Of a stretch of DNA of 64,000 nucleotides, positions 46,191-59,600 are shown piece by piece; position 1 is the first letter of the stretch; the number at the start of each line of letters is the position of its first letter. The DNA comes from Diphasiastrum complanatum (Eukaryota; Streptophyta; Lycopodiopsida; Lycopodiales; Lycopodiaceae), in assembly GCA_029204225.1 (NCBI GenBank), contig CM055092.1, positions 44,322,309 through 44,386,308 of the forward strand, in the 5' to 3' direction. Position numbers and translations under genes: made by a program. Under the pieces are notes generated by a model. The model ran no database searches and was not told the origin of the DNA. It saw only the letters and a list, made by a program, of their open reading frames with translations.

Positions 46191-48787
46191 GGAAGTGACA
46201 GCGGCACTGATGAATTGAAATTGTTTCCGCATTATGGAAATGTCATGGTGTTTACAAGCATAGTACCCTGCTTCGTGCTCGTTTGAATAAGGGATCTGAC
46301 TCGCTTCAACTGCTTCCAGTCAACATCATCAAGATTATGATTGAACTGGCACGTGACTGCAAAAGCTTTTCATTCCTTTTGATTCTGTTAAGAAGAGCAT
46401 TATGTGATTTCTTTCTTCAGAATGTTGAAAATGCTATGCAAGATTTTATAGTTTCTCAGTCTACTTTTAACACTAGTTTTCAACACTGATTTAACTCTAA
46501 AAGCATAAAAATAGAATGGTAACCAAATGGTGGGAAGAAGTCTTGTGCACCTCAAGTTATCCTTCCTTACAAACAAATGCCTTCATTACAAACTAATGCA
46601 TGAACAATAGAAAAGCATTCCTAAGATCCAAAGCATCAAGCATTCCACATAAAGAAAATAACAATTAAAGACAGAAGCTTGGAAACCGAGAAGATATCTT
46701 TTGACATTTAGCAATAGCATTTGAAGGATCCAAAATACACAAAAAGATCTGTCCTTATAGGGGAGGGTCTTTGTGATTGGACCACTCCAAAGTTGAGTCC
46801 TTGGTCCAATCACCCTTCTTTGACTAATTATTTTTGTGCTTCAATGCAACTCTATCGTGGAAAGGAAGGCAAGGGTATGTGTATTCATGATTACTTTCTG
46901 AAAATCAGGTCTTTTGAAAATCTATTTGTATATCCCAAACACTTGTGCATGGAATATAGGACTAGTTTGGTTGCTTCAATTTTTCTTTAGTCACTAAGTG
47001 TCACAAATGGCATAGATATAACGAGTGAAATTTGTTGTCAATATGCACTTCTTCAGGCATTGGAAGTACTTCAGCATGGCACGTTGATCTTCTTCTAAGA
47101 TGGGTTGTCTCCATGTTGTTATGGTTCAAGTTTTGGTAGCATCATTGATTCGTTGCCCTTTAAATTGTTGGCTCGGATGTAACCACCGAAGATCAAAATC
47201 TCTTGGCCATTGCATTTTGGTTTTCGCAAAGAATGTAGTTGTTATTTGGTAGTCTTGATAGATGGTCGGGTCTCTTCCATTGGTTCTTTACCTTACATCA
47301 TTTTGGGTTGAGAGCCAATGTCTTGTTCGTTCGTGTTGAACACCACTTGCTCTTGGATTTGTCTTCGAGATGTTGGCCCAACAATTGCTTATTTCCCGTG
47401 TTGTGTAGTTGCGTCACAGCATCTAAAAATGATAAGCATCCATATTTAATTAATTAACTTTTTTTTAGCATAGGGGGAGCAAATTGTAACAACACTGAAA
47501 TTGGTTCTACAAGTGTTAGGTAGCCTACAATGCTCTTTCCAACACTGACATGAATTGATTGAGGCATTGACAATGGGTGACTGCCTAAGTTCATTCATAG
47601 ATAAAGACCAATACAATTAGGAGCAAGAATCGGTTTCTTTGATCCATTAGAGAAAATATGTGCTCAAAATGGGCCCTTTAAGAAGTTTGATTTCAAAGAG
47701 AAATTGCATAGAGAGAAGAAAAATCAACAACATTTAGAAGCCATTTTTCGAGTTTACAATGGCTAGGCCTGTGTTTTGAAGTCTTCCCAACCCTTCATAC
47801 ACAATTTTCCCGTCCGTAGAAATGCATTTTCAATTTAGCGCTTTCAACTTAAAGGTGATTAACCTTGACGTCCTTATAGCACTCTTCAAATTGTGTGAAA
47901 TTCTTAATAATGGAAGTTGCTTCTATCTCACACCTTTCACCAAGAAAAGTACATATCCACCCTTCAAAATGTTGGGGATAGCGTTCGATGATGCAGTGGA
48001 AGTTCTCTCCAATGAGGGAAAAGGATGATATTATAAGGATCGGTTTTTTCGATATTCAGACAATTGCTAGATTGTTAGATCATTCGTTACCTTAGCAAAA
48101 TATCTTGGTAGGTGTCGTAGACAACTATGAAGAGTGCGAATAGTTAGGCGCCTAGGACAGGCATGCATTCTTTGACAGATATATTGTGTTGATTATGGAA
48201 GAAAAGTATCAGCTAAAGAAAAGAGAGATAAAGAGACCAGTGTCTATTAGACAAATTTTAAAAAAATTAAATAAAGTACAGTTTCCCGCATATTGCAACG
48301 GCAAGGCCATGTGGCTTGCCACAATGCACTTGTTTAGTATAGAGGCCAAAAGAGTTCATGACAGTCGTAAGGAAAAAACCCTAGTGATTAATCCCTTATT
48401 GGCGTTTTCTCCTTCCTTTAAAATTTTACTAATCATACCTACGAATAATTTCTATCAACTACTTTAAGATTTATGTTGAGAACCCATATTGGTTCTTGAT
48501 AACGGGATTTTATTGAGAACCACCAAGAAAGAGATCTTTAAAAGTAATTTGACACCCTGAACCGGCAGGTCTTGATTTTGAGAATAAACACAATACCTGA
48601 AACCAGCAGGTATTATAAACATGGGGGAATCTCCCAACGCTGGTTCTGACAGCAAACTTCTACGGCAAAAAAACAGAAAAAATTCTTCTGGATTACACTG
48701 GAAAGCGCATGGACTTCTCAGTCCCCTTTATGCTGGAAAGCTAGCATAAAGGTCATTCTGGCCAGAAAGTCTATGGGCTCTATAGCC

Positions 48788-49243
48788 ACAATGACATAAA
48801 TCCTAAATGGGCGAAATATCAACATTGAATGCCCACAAAGATGAACTAGAAAAAAATCTCAAAGTGTTTCCAATGCTCCAACTGTACAAAGTGCTAGAAT
48901 TGGACTGCACATCATCCAAACGCAACCTAGACTCAAAAACATAAAAGCAGGAATGTAAATTGCAACTAGAGAAAAATCCCAAGGTGTTTGCAATGCTCCA
49001 TCTGTACAAAATGCTAGAATTGAACTGCACATCATCCATAAAAGCAGGAATGTAAATTGCAACATAGAGTCACAATGACATAAATCCTAGAAGAGGGAAA
49101 TATTACCATTGAATGCCCACAAAGATGAACTAGAGAAAAATCCCATAGTGTTTGCAATGCTCCAACTGTACAAAATGCTAAAATTGAACTGCACATCATC
49201 CAAACGCAACCTAGACTAAAAAACATAAAAGCAGGAATGTAAA
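48788..49243. repeat. Nested tandem repeat, units of about 115 and 285 bp
   Basis: GTTTNCAATGCTCCA-CTGTACAAA-TGCTA-AATTG-ACTGCACATCATCCA recurs at about 48,867, 48,988 and 49,150. The longer phrase CACAATGACATAAATCCTA starts at about 48,788 and 49,073, showing a second, larger duplication. Confidence 0.85.
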
Positions 49244-50735
49244 TGGGAACAAGAACAAGGAAACACCCACATCCCTGAAAAAGGGCGATGTGAACTGGAA
49301 CGCCACATTACAGTAGACATCAAAAAGCATTTCATATGCACAAGGGCCTGAATTTTTAATCATTAAATCACACATTGTATGAATCATATACAGGAGAACG
49401 CAATTAGTGGTGTGTTGACTTCCCAATAGATTCATGATTAAAATTAAATTTCATTAGTCAAACTGATATTTCTGTCTGTGCAGGGACAGGAACTTGAACA
49501 AGAAAGAGACAGATATGCCTTGCCCAGTCACTCTGCTCATATATAGCCTCTTACAAGCATTTTAGCAAGCTTTTTCTGCATGACCACAGTCAGATCACAG
49601 TCAATAATTATGATGCTAAAAAAGCAGTTCGTTCTTTCCGAGATCTGACAAATTCTCAATCTGTGAGGAGCATTACTTTTGAAAGAGATGCATATCAGGT
49701 CTAGACAAGACATGAAAAAAACCTTTGAGTTCAAGGTTAAAAACCTTGTCATTGAACTGAACAGATTAAAAGTGCAACAAGAAGACATCAATGAAAGTTT
49801 CCAATCAAGGTTTTCAAAAGAAAAAGGACTAACTTAAACTAATTGAAAGAAAAGAGTCATGTCCAAGAATTTCAAAAGCCAATTTCAGATACTGCAGCTA
49901 TCCTGCCAATTCGGCACCTCTTTGCTGCATATCAGCAAGGTTATTTTGGACTAAACTTTAGAACTAGGTCATTTACTTGAGAACTCAGAAAGTGAAGCAT
50001 CACAATTTACCTCACTTCACTTAGCACTATGTGTTCCTGAAGGTTATGATGCAATACACGTGGCGCCCCAGTTCAAATATCCCTCTTGACTCATATAACC
50101 ATTTATGCAAGATTGGAAGCTGCCAAAACGTTTATATCTAGGGAGGAATTTACAGCAAATATCACTTGACAGTATGAAAATTATACGTTGACCTCAAAAC
50201 TTTCAAATGATTCTTCCTTGCAGCATTCTCATGCTTCTTTGTTACAACATCCCTGGACAGCAGTATACAGGGAAGACAGCTAATACTATCAGATACGATT
50301 AATTTGCATCTTGTCAAGTGGTGCTGAGAGATTTTCATGATCCACAAGTCTATTTTGAGATATATTCGTTCCAGAAAACCTTTTTCCCTCCACAATGCCA
50401 ACTCTTTGAAAAGCATACTTCCATCATTTTTGCTACAACATCACATAGCTCATACAAAATTTTCAGCTGAAAATTCCAAATTCTGCGTAACAGACGAAGC
50501 TTAGACACAGAGTAGAACCCTTGCAACAACCACAAGCTTATAGCAGATGCTTCTGATCTGACTCTTAGGTTGGCCCGCATACTCCATTGAATTTGAGGGC
50601 GCTACAAATTTCATTAGTGCCAACTTCGGCTTGATTAGAAAATTCTAATACCTGATAAGGTAAGATGCCTGAGATTGAAGCGGCGCCTCGACCAAGTGGG
50701 TCAACTTCACAAAGTCTCAAAGGGCAATGGCCCGA

Positions 50736-53579
50736 TCAATATAGATATGAACTCAAATAAAGTCTCACACCCACATCAACAGGCCGGTTTTCACCTCCAA
50801 CTGCATGCAAAGAAACAGGGACACTAGAAAATGGCCGCAAAATTATGGGTAAAACAGCTGGTTCTATTTCTTTCTCACTTCCAATGACTTGAGTCTTGTC
50901 TGAGTAGACCCTTTCCTCAACTTCATTTATGCCATCTATCTCCAATGCTTGGTTCTTGTGATGGGCCGGATTTACGAGTACAGCAACATCCCTGGAATTT
51001 CTTGTTTTTCCTTGACAGTGCTTCTGTGGCAACAATTTGCTTTGAGCAATGTCCAGTACCAGAGAACCAATTGCCTCAAGCCATTCAGCCTTCAGCCCAT
51101 CTATCTCATCATAGTATATACGCCGCTCCATCTGTTATTCCAATTCAGTCAACCAAAAATGGCTTAAATGCAATGGATGTCATTAACATACCTGTCAGTA
51201 AGGCATACTGAACCACATTATGCTACTGGAAGCCAATGCTAGCAGACTTTGATAGTATAACAAACAAAAGCTCAATGAAAGACGATCTGTAGATACACTT
51301 ACTGCAATTTTGCTGACATAAACAGACATAAATTTTGGCCCCACATTTAAAACCCTTGCATCTGACAGAAGTCCCTGCACACACAAGCAAGTATATGATG
51401 TTTGGCCTTAATGAAATGTAATGATAGCACAGAGCTTTGACAGGCATCATCTGCGTCAATCTTAGCAACAAAGGAATTCTTTGGGATCATGTGACTTCAA
51501 ATGAAAAGAAGGTACCCCAATATGAAATAAGAATTAACCACTTGGCTCTTCACTAAACAAGAAGCAATGTCACATAAAAAAATGAAAAGTGTAAGGAATG
51601 GTCACCCATGAATTGGGGCCTAGTGGTTGAGAGCTGCTCTCACATCAAGGTCTGGAGTTAGTCCACTAGGTGCTCATGGGAGTGATAAGACAGAGCGCTT
51701 GCAGGTGGAAGTGCTATCACATTTCACAGCTAATGAGAAACCATGTCTTGCAGATCATGTTTATTTTTTATAACTTGTCTCACACTCTGGGCTGAATGGA
51801 CTTCAGACGTAGAGGTGAGGCAATGTGCCTTCAACCATTAGGCGCATTCAGCATACAAAAAATATGTTCATTTCTGATAGCTTACTACACTGAAAGAGAG
51901 GAAATTTGTAATGAGGGCATTCCAAATTGAAAATATAAAAATTGCCAATATTGAGCTATGAAATTTACATGCAAATTAGCTAGAGTGAATGTTTTGAATG
52001 AAGACAATGTACTTCCATAATTCTCAGATCTGCATGTGAAAAAGGTCTGTTCATAAATCGAAGAACGAAAGGTGAATATTTTAGTGTTTTGATATTTTAG
52101 TCTTTTGATCATTTAAGGCTTAAAGATTAGCACCAAAGACTGTTAATTGTCTTTTCAGGAAAGCAAACGAATAATCAGACTTCGAAATATCATGTACAAA
52201 GTTCTAAGACCTTAAAAAATATATATTCCATACTGGTACCATGATATTTTTTATATTTTTTTACACAAAAAAAATATTAATATTATGGTGCCGCCCTGGT
52301 ACCGCAGAGATCCCAGGGCGGCACCATAACCGCGGTACCACCATTATGGTACCGGCGGTACCATAATGGCGGTACCATGGGCCACTATGACTTGTGCAAA
52401 GGTATTCTACAAACTCACGAAGGTAGATCACTACTGCTCTTCATCATAAGTTAAAGTTTTGTGCTGGGCTTTGCACATGCAAAGCTATCTTTCAAACCTA
52501 TTTGGAAAACCTTCTTGAAAGTTCAAAAGGGATGTATCAGACTATAAATCAGTCACGAATTTTGTTTAACAAGAAGCTACACAATCTCAGAATGACCACT
52601 GCAGTGCGTCGTGCACATTATACTAGAAGAGTCAGGGAGCAGAAAGATCAACTTACAGCCACTGGAGAAAATGTACAGTTTTGGCCTGATTGTACTGAAC
52701 AGTTTACCACTTCCCTATCAAATTTTTGTGATGACTCTAAGACAGACAACACCAAACTTTGAGTTTAATGCTCATTCAATGACAGGGAAAATGAGACGTT
52801 TAGACCTCATGTCTAGAGACCACTACAAGGAGCATGCCTTTATAGTCAGGAAGAAGTTTTAGGAAAATAATAGAAGAGATAAAGGCAGGCAAAGGAAAGG
52901 TAAAGTAGAGAAAGAAGAGGACAGGTAGGAGAAAAGGATGGTGGATCCAAGATTACATCAAAGTGGGATGGAAACTGCATTTATTGTGGTAATTTGTAAA
53001 TATGGTCATTTCTGCTTTGAGTGACAGAAGCAGAGGTACAATGATCAGAAGAAGAAACAAGCTGGTAAGTTTGCTGAGGAGACTTCACATGATGCTATTG
53101 TCAATTACGAGCTTTTCTCTATTTCTATATCAAGTGAGAGATCAGAGGATTTGTTTAAGAAATTAGAAGATTCATTTAAGGAATCAAATGATGGTGGTTT
53201 GCACACGACTCCTCATCGGGAGAGGTTGACAAATTTTACAGTTTTAAATGATGGGCCAAATGTAAAGTTGAGACAACAATGCTAACTGCATAAAAAAGGA
53301 GAATTAGTAATACTGGCGAGAAGAATCACTTTCAGTTTCAGCTATCACTGAGCCCCATCAAGGATAAGAAGAGGCATAATGAAGTAATAGTTGGTGTACT
53401 TTCAGGGGAACTTTATTGGTTGCATGCTTTCATTATTGAGAAGATTGCTTGTGTAGCTCAACTTTGTACTGGAAGTAAATTGTGGTGGTTGAAGAAACAT
53501 AATATAGTTATTGGTCTTCCAGGTATTTGTGAAGAATGTGTAATGGGCAAACATGATCATGGGTAAACGCGTTACAGGG

Positions 53580-53626
<47 letters not shown>

Positions 53627-56600
53627 TATTATTGAAATTTATAAATATGAATATAGATCCATCTGTATACACACTCGCATTGAGACATACCTCTATAGTC
53701 TTATGAATCCAGGTGTATGCATGCCCGTTAACTTCTACAACTCTCTTTTTCATTCCCAGCTCACTTGAATTATTCTTAAAAAAACAGGCTAAATATGCAA
53801 GTGACAGTCTACCTGATTTCTCTTTACCATAGCCCATAAAAACAGCTTGTCAGTAGCTTCCCTCACATTCCTGCTCGCTAGCTTTCTCTCATTACAGTGG
53901 GCAGCAACTGCGACTAGCTCAGAGAGTTGTGGTACTTTATACTTGTCTGCAACCATTGCCAGCACTCCTTGACCTGCAGATAACTCCGCAGCTTCTTTAT
54001 CTAGTGCAGGACCTGAAAAACATCTGAATCCACCGCGGCTGGACCCACTTTCTTTAATATCAGCAGCAACCCCACAAATAATCTCCTCAGCTTCAAGAGC
54101 TGCTGCCAATGTCCGGTGGACTACTATATCAGGATACCTCCGGATTGGAGATGTAAAATGGGTATAGAATGGAGTTGCCAAAGCATAATGAGCCCACTCA
54201 TTCTCACTGTCCCTTAGCTCCCCTGTGCAGAAGTACTTGGCAAGTTGCATAGGCTTAGTGGCATACAACAAAAGAACACTAAATAACACAGGGTCATGCT
54301 TGAGTGCCTCCCGCAACTTTTCAAGTGATAGTTGCAAGGCACCTGCGGAAGAGGTATCTAACTCAAATCCATTTTTACTGCAAAATTCTTCAAATTCTTT
54401 CAACTTCCGTAGGTTTGGTTCAGGATGTCTCCTCAACAAAGCACACTCAGGAAATACACCTGAAATGACCTTTGCAACAGTCATGTTTGCGAGCAGCATG
54501 AATTCTTCTACAACCATATTTGACTCTTTGTGCTCATAGAAAATGCTGTCACAAGGATTGCCGTCACCATCTAAGACAAAGAGAAGCTTAGAATTATCTA
54601 ACTTCAATGCACCTCCTTCAAAACGAAGTTCTCTCATACGCTTAGCAATCCCATGCAAAGCACGAATGTCACCAATAATTTGTTCCCAGGAAAACTCACC
54701 ATGCAGCTCCGGCAGAAGAGTTTTTTTTTCAGTTATACCAATTTTCTGACCATCTTTTGTATCAAATAGACCATCAAGCATATCCTGTGCATGTCCATAT
54801 GTAAGTTTGCAGCAAGAGCGTATTATAGTTCTCCCAATCCACTGATCAACAATATGCCCTGAAGAATTTAAATCCCATATTACAGAAAAAGCCAAGCGAT
54901 CAACCCCAGGATTTAAAGAACACAGCTCTTCACAGAGTAATCCAGGTAGCATTGGCAAAACGCGTTGGATAAGATAAACACTCGTTGAGCGATTCTGAGC
55001 TTCTTTATCCAAAGCTGAATCAGGTGGAACAAAAAATGAGACATCTGCAATGTGTACACCAACTCTGACAAGGTCGTCATCAAGTCGTTCAATTGAGAGA
55101 GCATCATCAAGATCTTTTGCTGTGGGTGGATCAATAGAAAAAATGCGACAAGCTCGCAAATCTTTTCGTTTCCAAAGCTCTTCATCAGGTATTTTCCAAG
55201 GAACCTGGGGTAGACAATCATGACAAGCAGGAGGAAACACCGCACTGTGGATAGCATGTTGAAACAAGATAGCAGCAGTTTGAGCTTCTATTTCTCCTCC
55301 CTGTCCCAAACTCTGCTTTATGACAGCAGATGGAAACTCACTGTCTGCCTTCCATTCATCCACTTGTGCTGCGAGCAGTTCACTACCCACAGTAGCATCT
55401 CCTTCTTGCAACCTTTTCTTAACATCGTCTGGAAGATGTTTGACAAAGACAACCATTTTGGGAAAACGATTGTCAGCAGGAATCAGCATTAATTTCTCCC
55501 CCTTTGCTTTTGGAGGAGCTTTTTTCCGATATTTTTGAGAAGAATCTTCCCATTGTCCAGATCCTCTTGCTACATGTTTATTTCCAAGATTAACATCCAA
55601 AAAGCCCACAATTGCTCTTCTTCGAGAAGACTTTTCAAGGATGTGGACAACTTTACCAGTTGGTCTCTTGTTAGGCATGGAGTCGAGGATAGCTGTAACT
55701 TGGGCCAACGCAGTACTAATAACCTCAGAGTTTTCATTTTCAGATAAACTATCTGATCTTGTCAGAACGCCTTCAGGCATTGCTTTCCCTTTATAATTTT
55801 GACATTGTAGGTGTCCAATATCTACCACATTTGAGAGGCTTTGAAGTGCTTGCAAATCTGGCTCAAATACAGCAGAAGGTCCCCGTGCACCATTTACTGT
55901 TGAAGACTCAGATTGAACCATCTCAACATGCATTTGCTGGACCTCTATCTTTTTGGAAGGAAAGCTGTAAGCATGACCCTGCAAATTTACTGCACTTGAA
56001 GATGAACTTTGGGCCTCATCCTGAACTTGGTCAGCAGATATGTGGTGGTCACTGTCTTCAGTATCAGCCCTCTCCTGGATGCAGCTTTCACTCCCAGTAG
56101 AAGGATAAGATTCTAGACCACCCCTACATTGATCCTTAGCAAAGCACGTAGCATTTGGGTTCTGTTTATTATTATTGGAGCCTTTAAGCCTACACCAGAA
56201 TGAGACTGGATCAAGCTGCACAGCCACTGTATCGCCTTCCATCTGTGAAAGAAAGGTCAATCCAATTAAAAACCATCTTGACGACCTGGCTGGAAACTCG
56301 ACAAATGGCTCACTGAGTCATGACCACGTAGTAGTAGAAAGTTCAGGGATTCTTAACCTGAATGTGATTCAAGTTGCATAACAAACAGCACCAAGTGCAA
56401 ATTTTGATGATGGTTTAGCATTCCAGAGAAGAAAAATATCATAATCACGAAGCAGCATACGTAGAGAAGTTAAACTTGACTTTGTGACTGAAGCAAACCA
56501 GCATAGAAAGATAAAATACGCAGACATTCTACAAAGCTTTGACAATATGCAATTTCATGCACAGACACATCTTTATCAGCTGAATAATTGCAACTTCACA

Positions 56601-59600
56601 ACAAAAGTCTAGCTGGATATTGCACATCATTGCAACCCGCACAAATCAGCTGCAGTGACTCACACCTCCACAGCTTTTGTAATGCCTGTTTTGCATACAT
56701 ATCGCTTTCAGAGGTGAAATTCATTGAAAACACACAAGAATCATTCAGCTTAAAGAGCTGCAATCCAACTGTGACCTATCAAAACCTTCTTAAACTGCTA
56801 AAGAATGTGAGGAGAGCAACATGAGATAGGCTGTCGCAAAGGGGGGAAAAGCAGGGACCCAGTAAGTTCCAATTCCAAAACAGCTTGATTTTAGGCCCTT
56901 CAACACAAGTATATGGTTTAGAAGGTGTCAGTAATAAACATCATTGATCAGGAAGATTTTTTTGAATTTCTTGACCAGCATATAAACCAGCACTACTTGA
57001 TAAACACAAGATTCACAAAATTTTGATTCTGGCATCTTATTCACAGAGGTAGGAAACAATTTTGACAATACCATAGTCACATGCCAGAGAGGTCTATCCC
57101 ACACTAGGAAGTGGCCGATTCAATGTCGCAAAAAACCATCCTTTCATGATATATCAATAACTTGAGATTCTCCTTAGGAGGAAAACTAGAAACCTGACAT
57201 AGAAAACTGCAAACACACAACCAATATCTGGAAGAATATAAAACTCATAGTTTGAGAGCCAAGTATACATTGTGGAGTCCCTTCATCTCAAATTTTCCAA
57301 GAACAGAGGGATGCCACAACGTATTTCTTGGTTTTGAAGTGACTAAGGATAACACGCAGTTCTTGAGGAAACAAGTGTCATATAGTGTTTGCCTGTACGA
57401 ATTGTTTGCTTGTATATTAGGATATGGAATGTACATACTCAATTTTAGTTACTCTGTTCATCGTACCACGAGTATCGAAGAGTTGGACATGCTTTAATTT
57501 CAACTACATCACTTGATCTTATGTGTTATCTTGAATTTACCTTTTGTAAGTCCATCAACACACAACACCGGATTATCTTTCTCTGTTTTTTATTGCATTT
57601 ATGGTGCATGTTCCTTCGATGCTTGGTAATGCTTCTGCACCCATTAGTACATACTTCTGCATGTCCTGCGAAAGTGTATTGAATATTGACATTCATGATA
57701 ACATAGCAAAAGTCATCAACCAAGTGCTTAATCAGCAAATAATCTACTATTACTTGTCTGGGATTAGTTATATTTTAATAAGTACAATGTATGCCACACA
57801 ATAGCTGAGTTGATGTACTTGTCATTATTTAAGTGCACTCAGAAATGTACTTTGATTATTGAATGACATAGAGGCCCATGAGCCTTCTGTGATGAAGTTG
57901 TGATCCTTAAGTGCAAAAGGACTCTAGACATGTGGACTAGATGGGAGAAGCCTCCATACTTCTCTCCACTTCATGTTGTTTTTCTAAGATTCAAAGCAAA
58001 GTGCCTTGTTCTCCATAATAGTTGCAATTCTCTCCCTCTCTCTCCCTCCCTCCCTCCCTCTCTCTTTCTCTCACTCTCTCTCTCTCGATGGTGGTGTAGG
58101 GCGCTCCCCTCTCCCTCGCTATGGTCCCTCCTCGCTCCAATGCTGCCCGCCGGCCATCGCGCTCCCCCCTACCCTCGCTACCACCTCCCCTTCCCCCCCC
58201 CCCCCCTCGCTGATCCACCTACTCCCCCCCTCGCGGATCTGCCATCGCGCTCCCCCTCTACCCTCATGCTACCTACCCCCCCCCTCTGGATCTGCCTATC
58301 AATGAGTTGCTGCCTACCCCTGATCTGCCTGCCTCCCCTGATCTGCCTACCCCTGATCTGCCTGCCACGATGCTGCCTACCCACGCTGCTACCCACACTA
58401 CCCCCTCGCTGATCTACCTACCCACGCTGCTACCCCCCCTCGCTGATCTGTCTACCCCCCCCCCCTCGCTGATCTGCCTTTGCCTGCCCACGCTGCTGAG
58501 GTGGCAGTGCTGCCTGCTGAGGTGGCACCTCCTCATGCCACGCAGGCAAAGCAGTCTGCCTGCGTAGCAGTAGATCCTGCCCGCTCATGCTCACCGATCC
58601 CACCATTTCCCGACTCTGTTCCCATCCTAGTCACTACACAGTGTGGTGGTGTTGGTTGCAGGCTTGGGGACATCTTGATTGCTATCCTTCTTTATGCCGA
58701 TGATGTGGTATTGGTCTCAACGACTAGAGAGGGTCTACAGTTGGATTGCTTACATGAGTTTTGCACCAGATGGGGCCTAGGGGTGAACATTGGGAAGACC
58801 AAGGTTATGGTCTTCAACACTTCTCGAGCATTCATGCAGCGACAAGAGCTTACTTTGGGTGGACAGGTCCTAGAGGTGGTCCCTTCCTACACATACCTGG
58901 GGATCCTTTTCTCAGGTCCTACTTTTAGCATGAGACAGGCTGCTGCCACTCGACTGGGGAAGGGACATGCCTCCCTTGTTCAGCTAGAGCGATTTTGTTT
59001 CCGGAAGTCCATCCAGGATGCTCATAGTAAGTGTCACCTTTTTGATACCATTGTCACCCCCACGGCTCTATATGCGGGAGAGGCATGGTGTACAGGTCTC
59101 CCCTCTTCACACTGGGACAGTCTTTCACGACTACAAACCACCATGCTAGCTCGGTTGATTCAAGCGAAGCCTTCTGTTCCACATGAGATTCTCCTGGCCG
59201 AGTTTGCAGTTCCACCTATACAGATCAAGGCAGCTTTCCAGCTCATTACCTATATACAGAGGATACAGGTGTTACCAGAGATAGACAGACGATACATACA
59301 GATTGCGCTATCCTCCTCACAGCGTCTTCATGATCAAGGCTACAGATTATCATGGTTCTCTCAGGCATCTCACCTCCTACTTGACTTATTTGGTATCTCC
59401 ACCCTAGCATTTTATCTCACAGCCACTGATCACTTCATTCTTTACTAGGCGGAGATCACGTGACTTAGTGCATGAGGACGAGGATTATGACGATGATGAT
59501 GATGATGATAGCCGCTCGCATTCTCATAGAGATCAGAGATAGTGTACTTCTCACCATCACGTTACTACCAGGATCACCAGACATCCTATGCAGAGACGTA

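Larger units (their letters stand above)
44957..50735. other. Long stretch without a recognised gene
   Basis: Only short frames occur (up to 93 codons) and none has a motif I know. Two tandem-duplicated patches are listed separately. The last few hundred bases may include the 3' untranslated region of the minus-strand exonuclease gene, but no polyadenylation site can be assigned with confidence. Confidence 0.4.

Noticed and set aside
51605-51680. tRNA gene
   Set aside because: A and B boxes are present, but no cloverleaf folds and the sequence continues as a SINE body.
53402-53768. Cys-Val and Thr-His repeat ORFs
   Set aside because: Translations of the CA microsatellite.
54225-56100. Plus-strand ORFs of 68-113 codons
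   Set aside because: Shadows of the large exonuclease exon on the minus strand.
58000-58600. Pro/Leu-rich ORFs on both strands
   Set aside because: Low-complexity pyrimidine tract; frames overlap on both strands and carry no domain.
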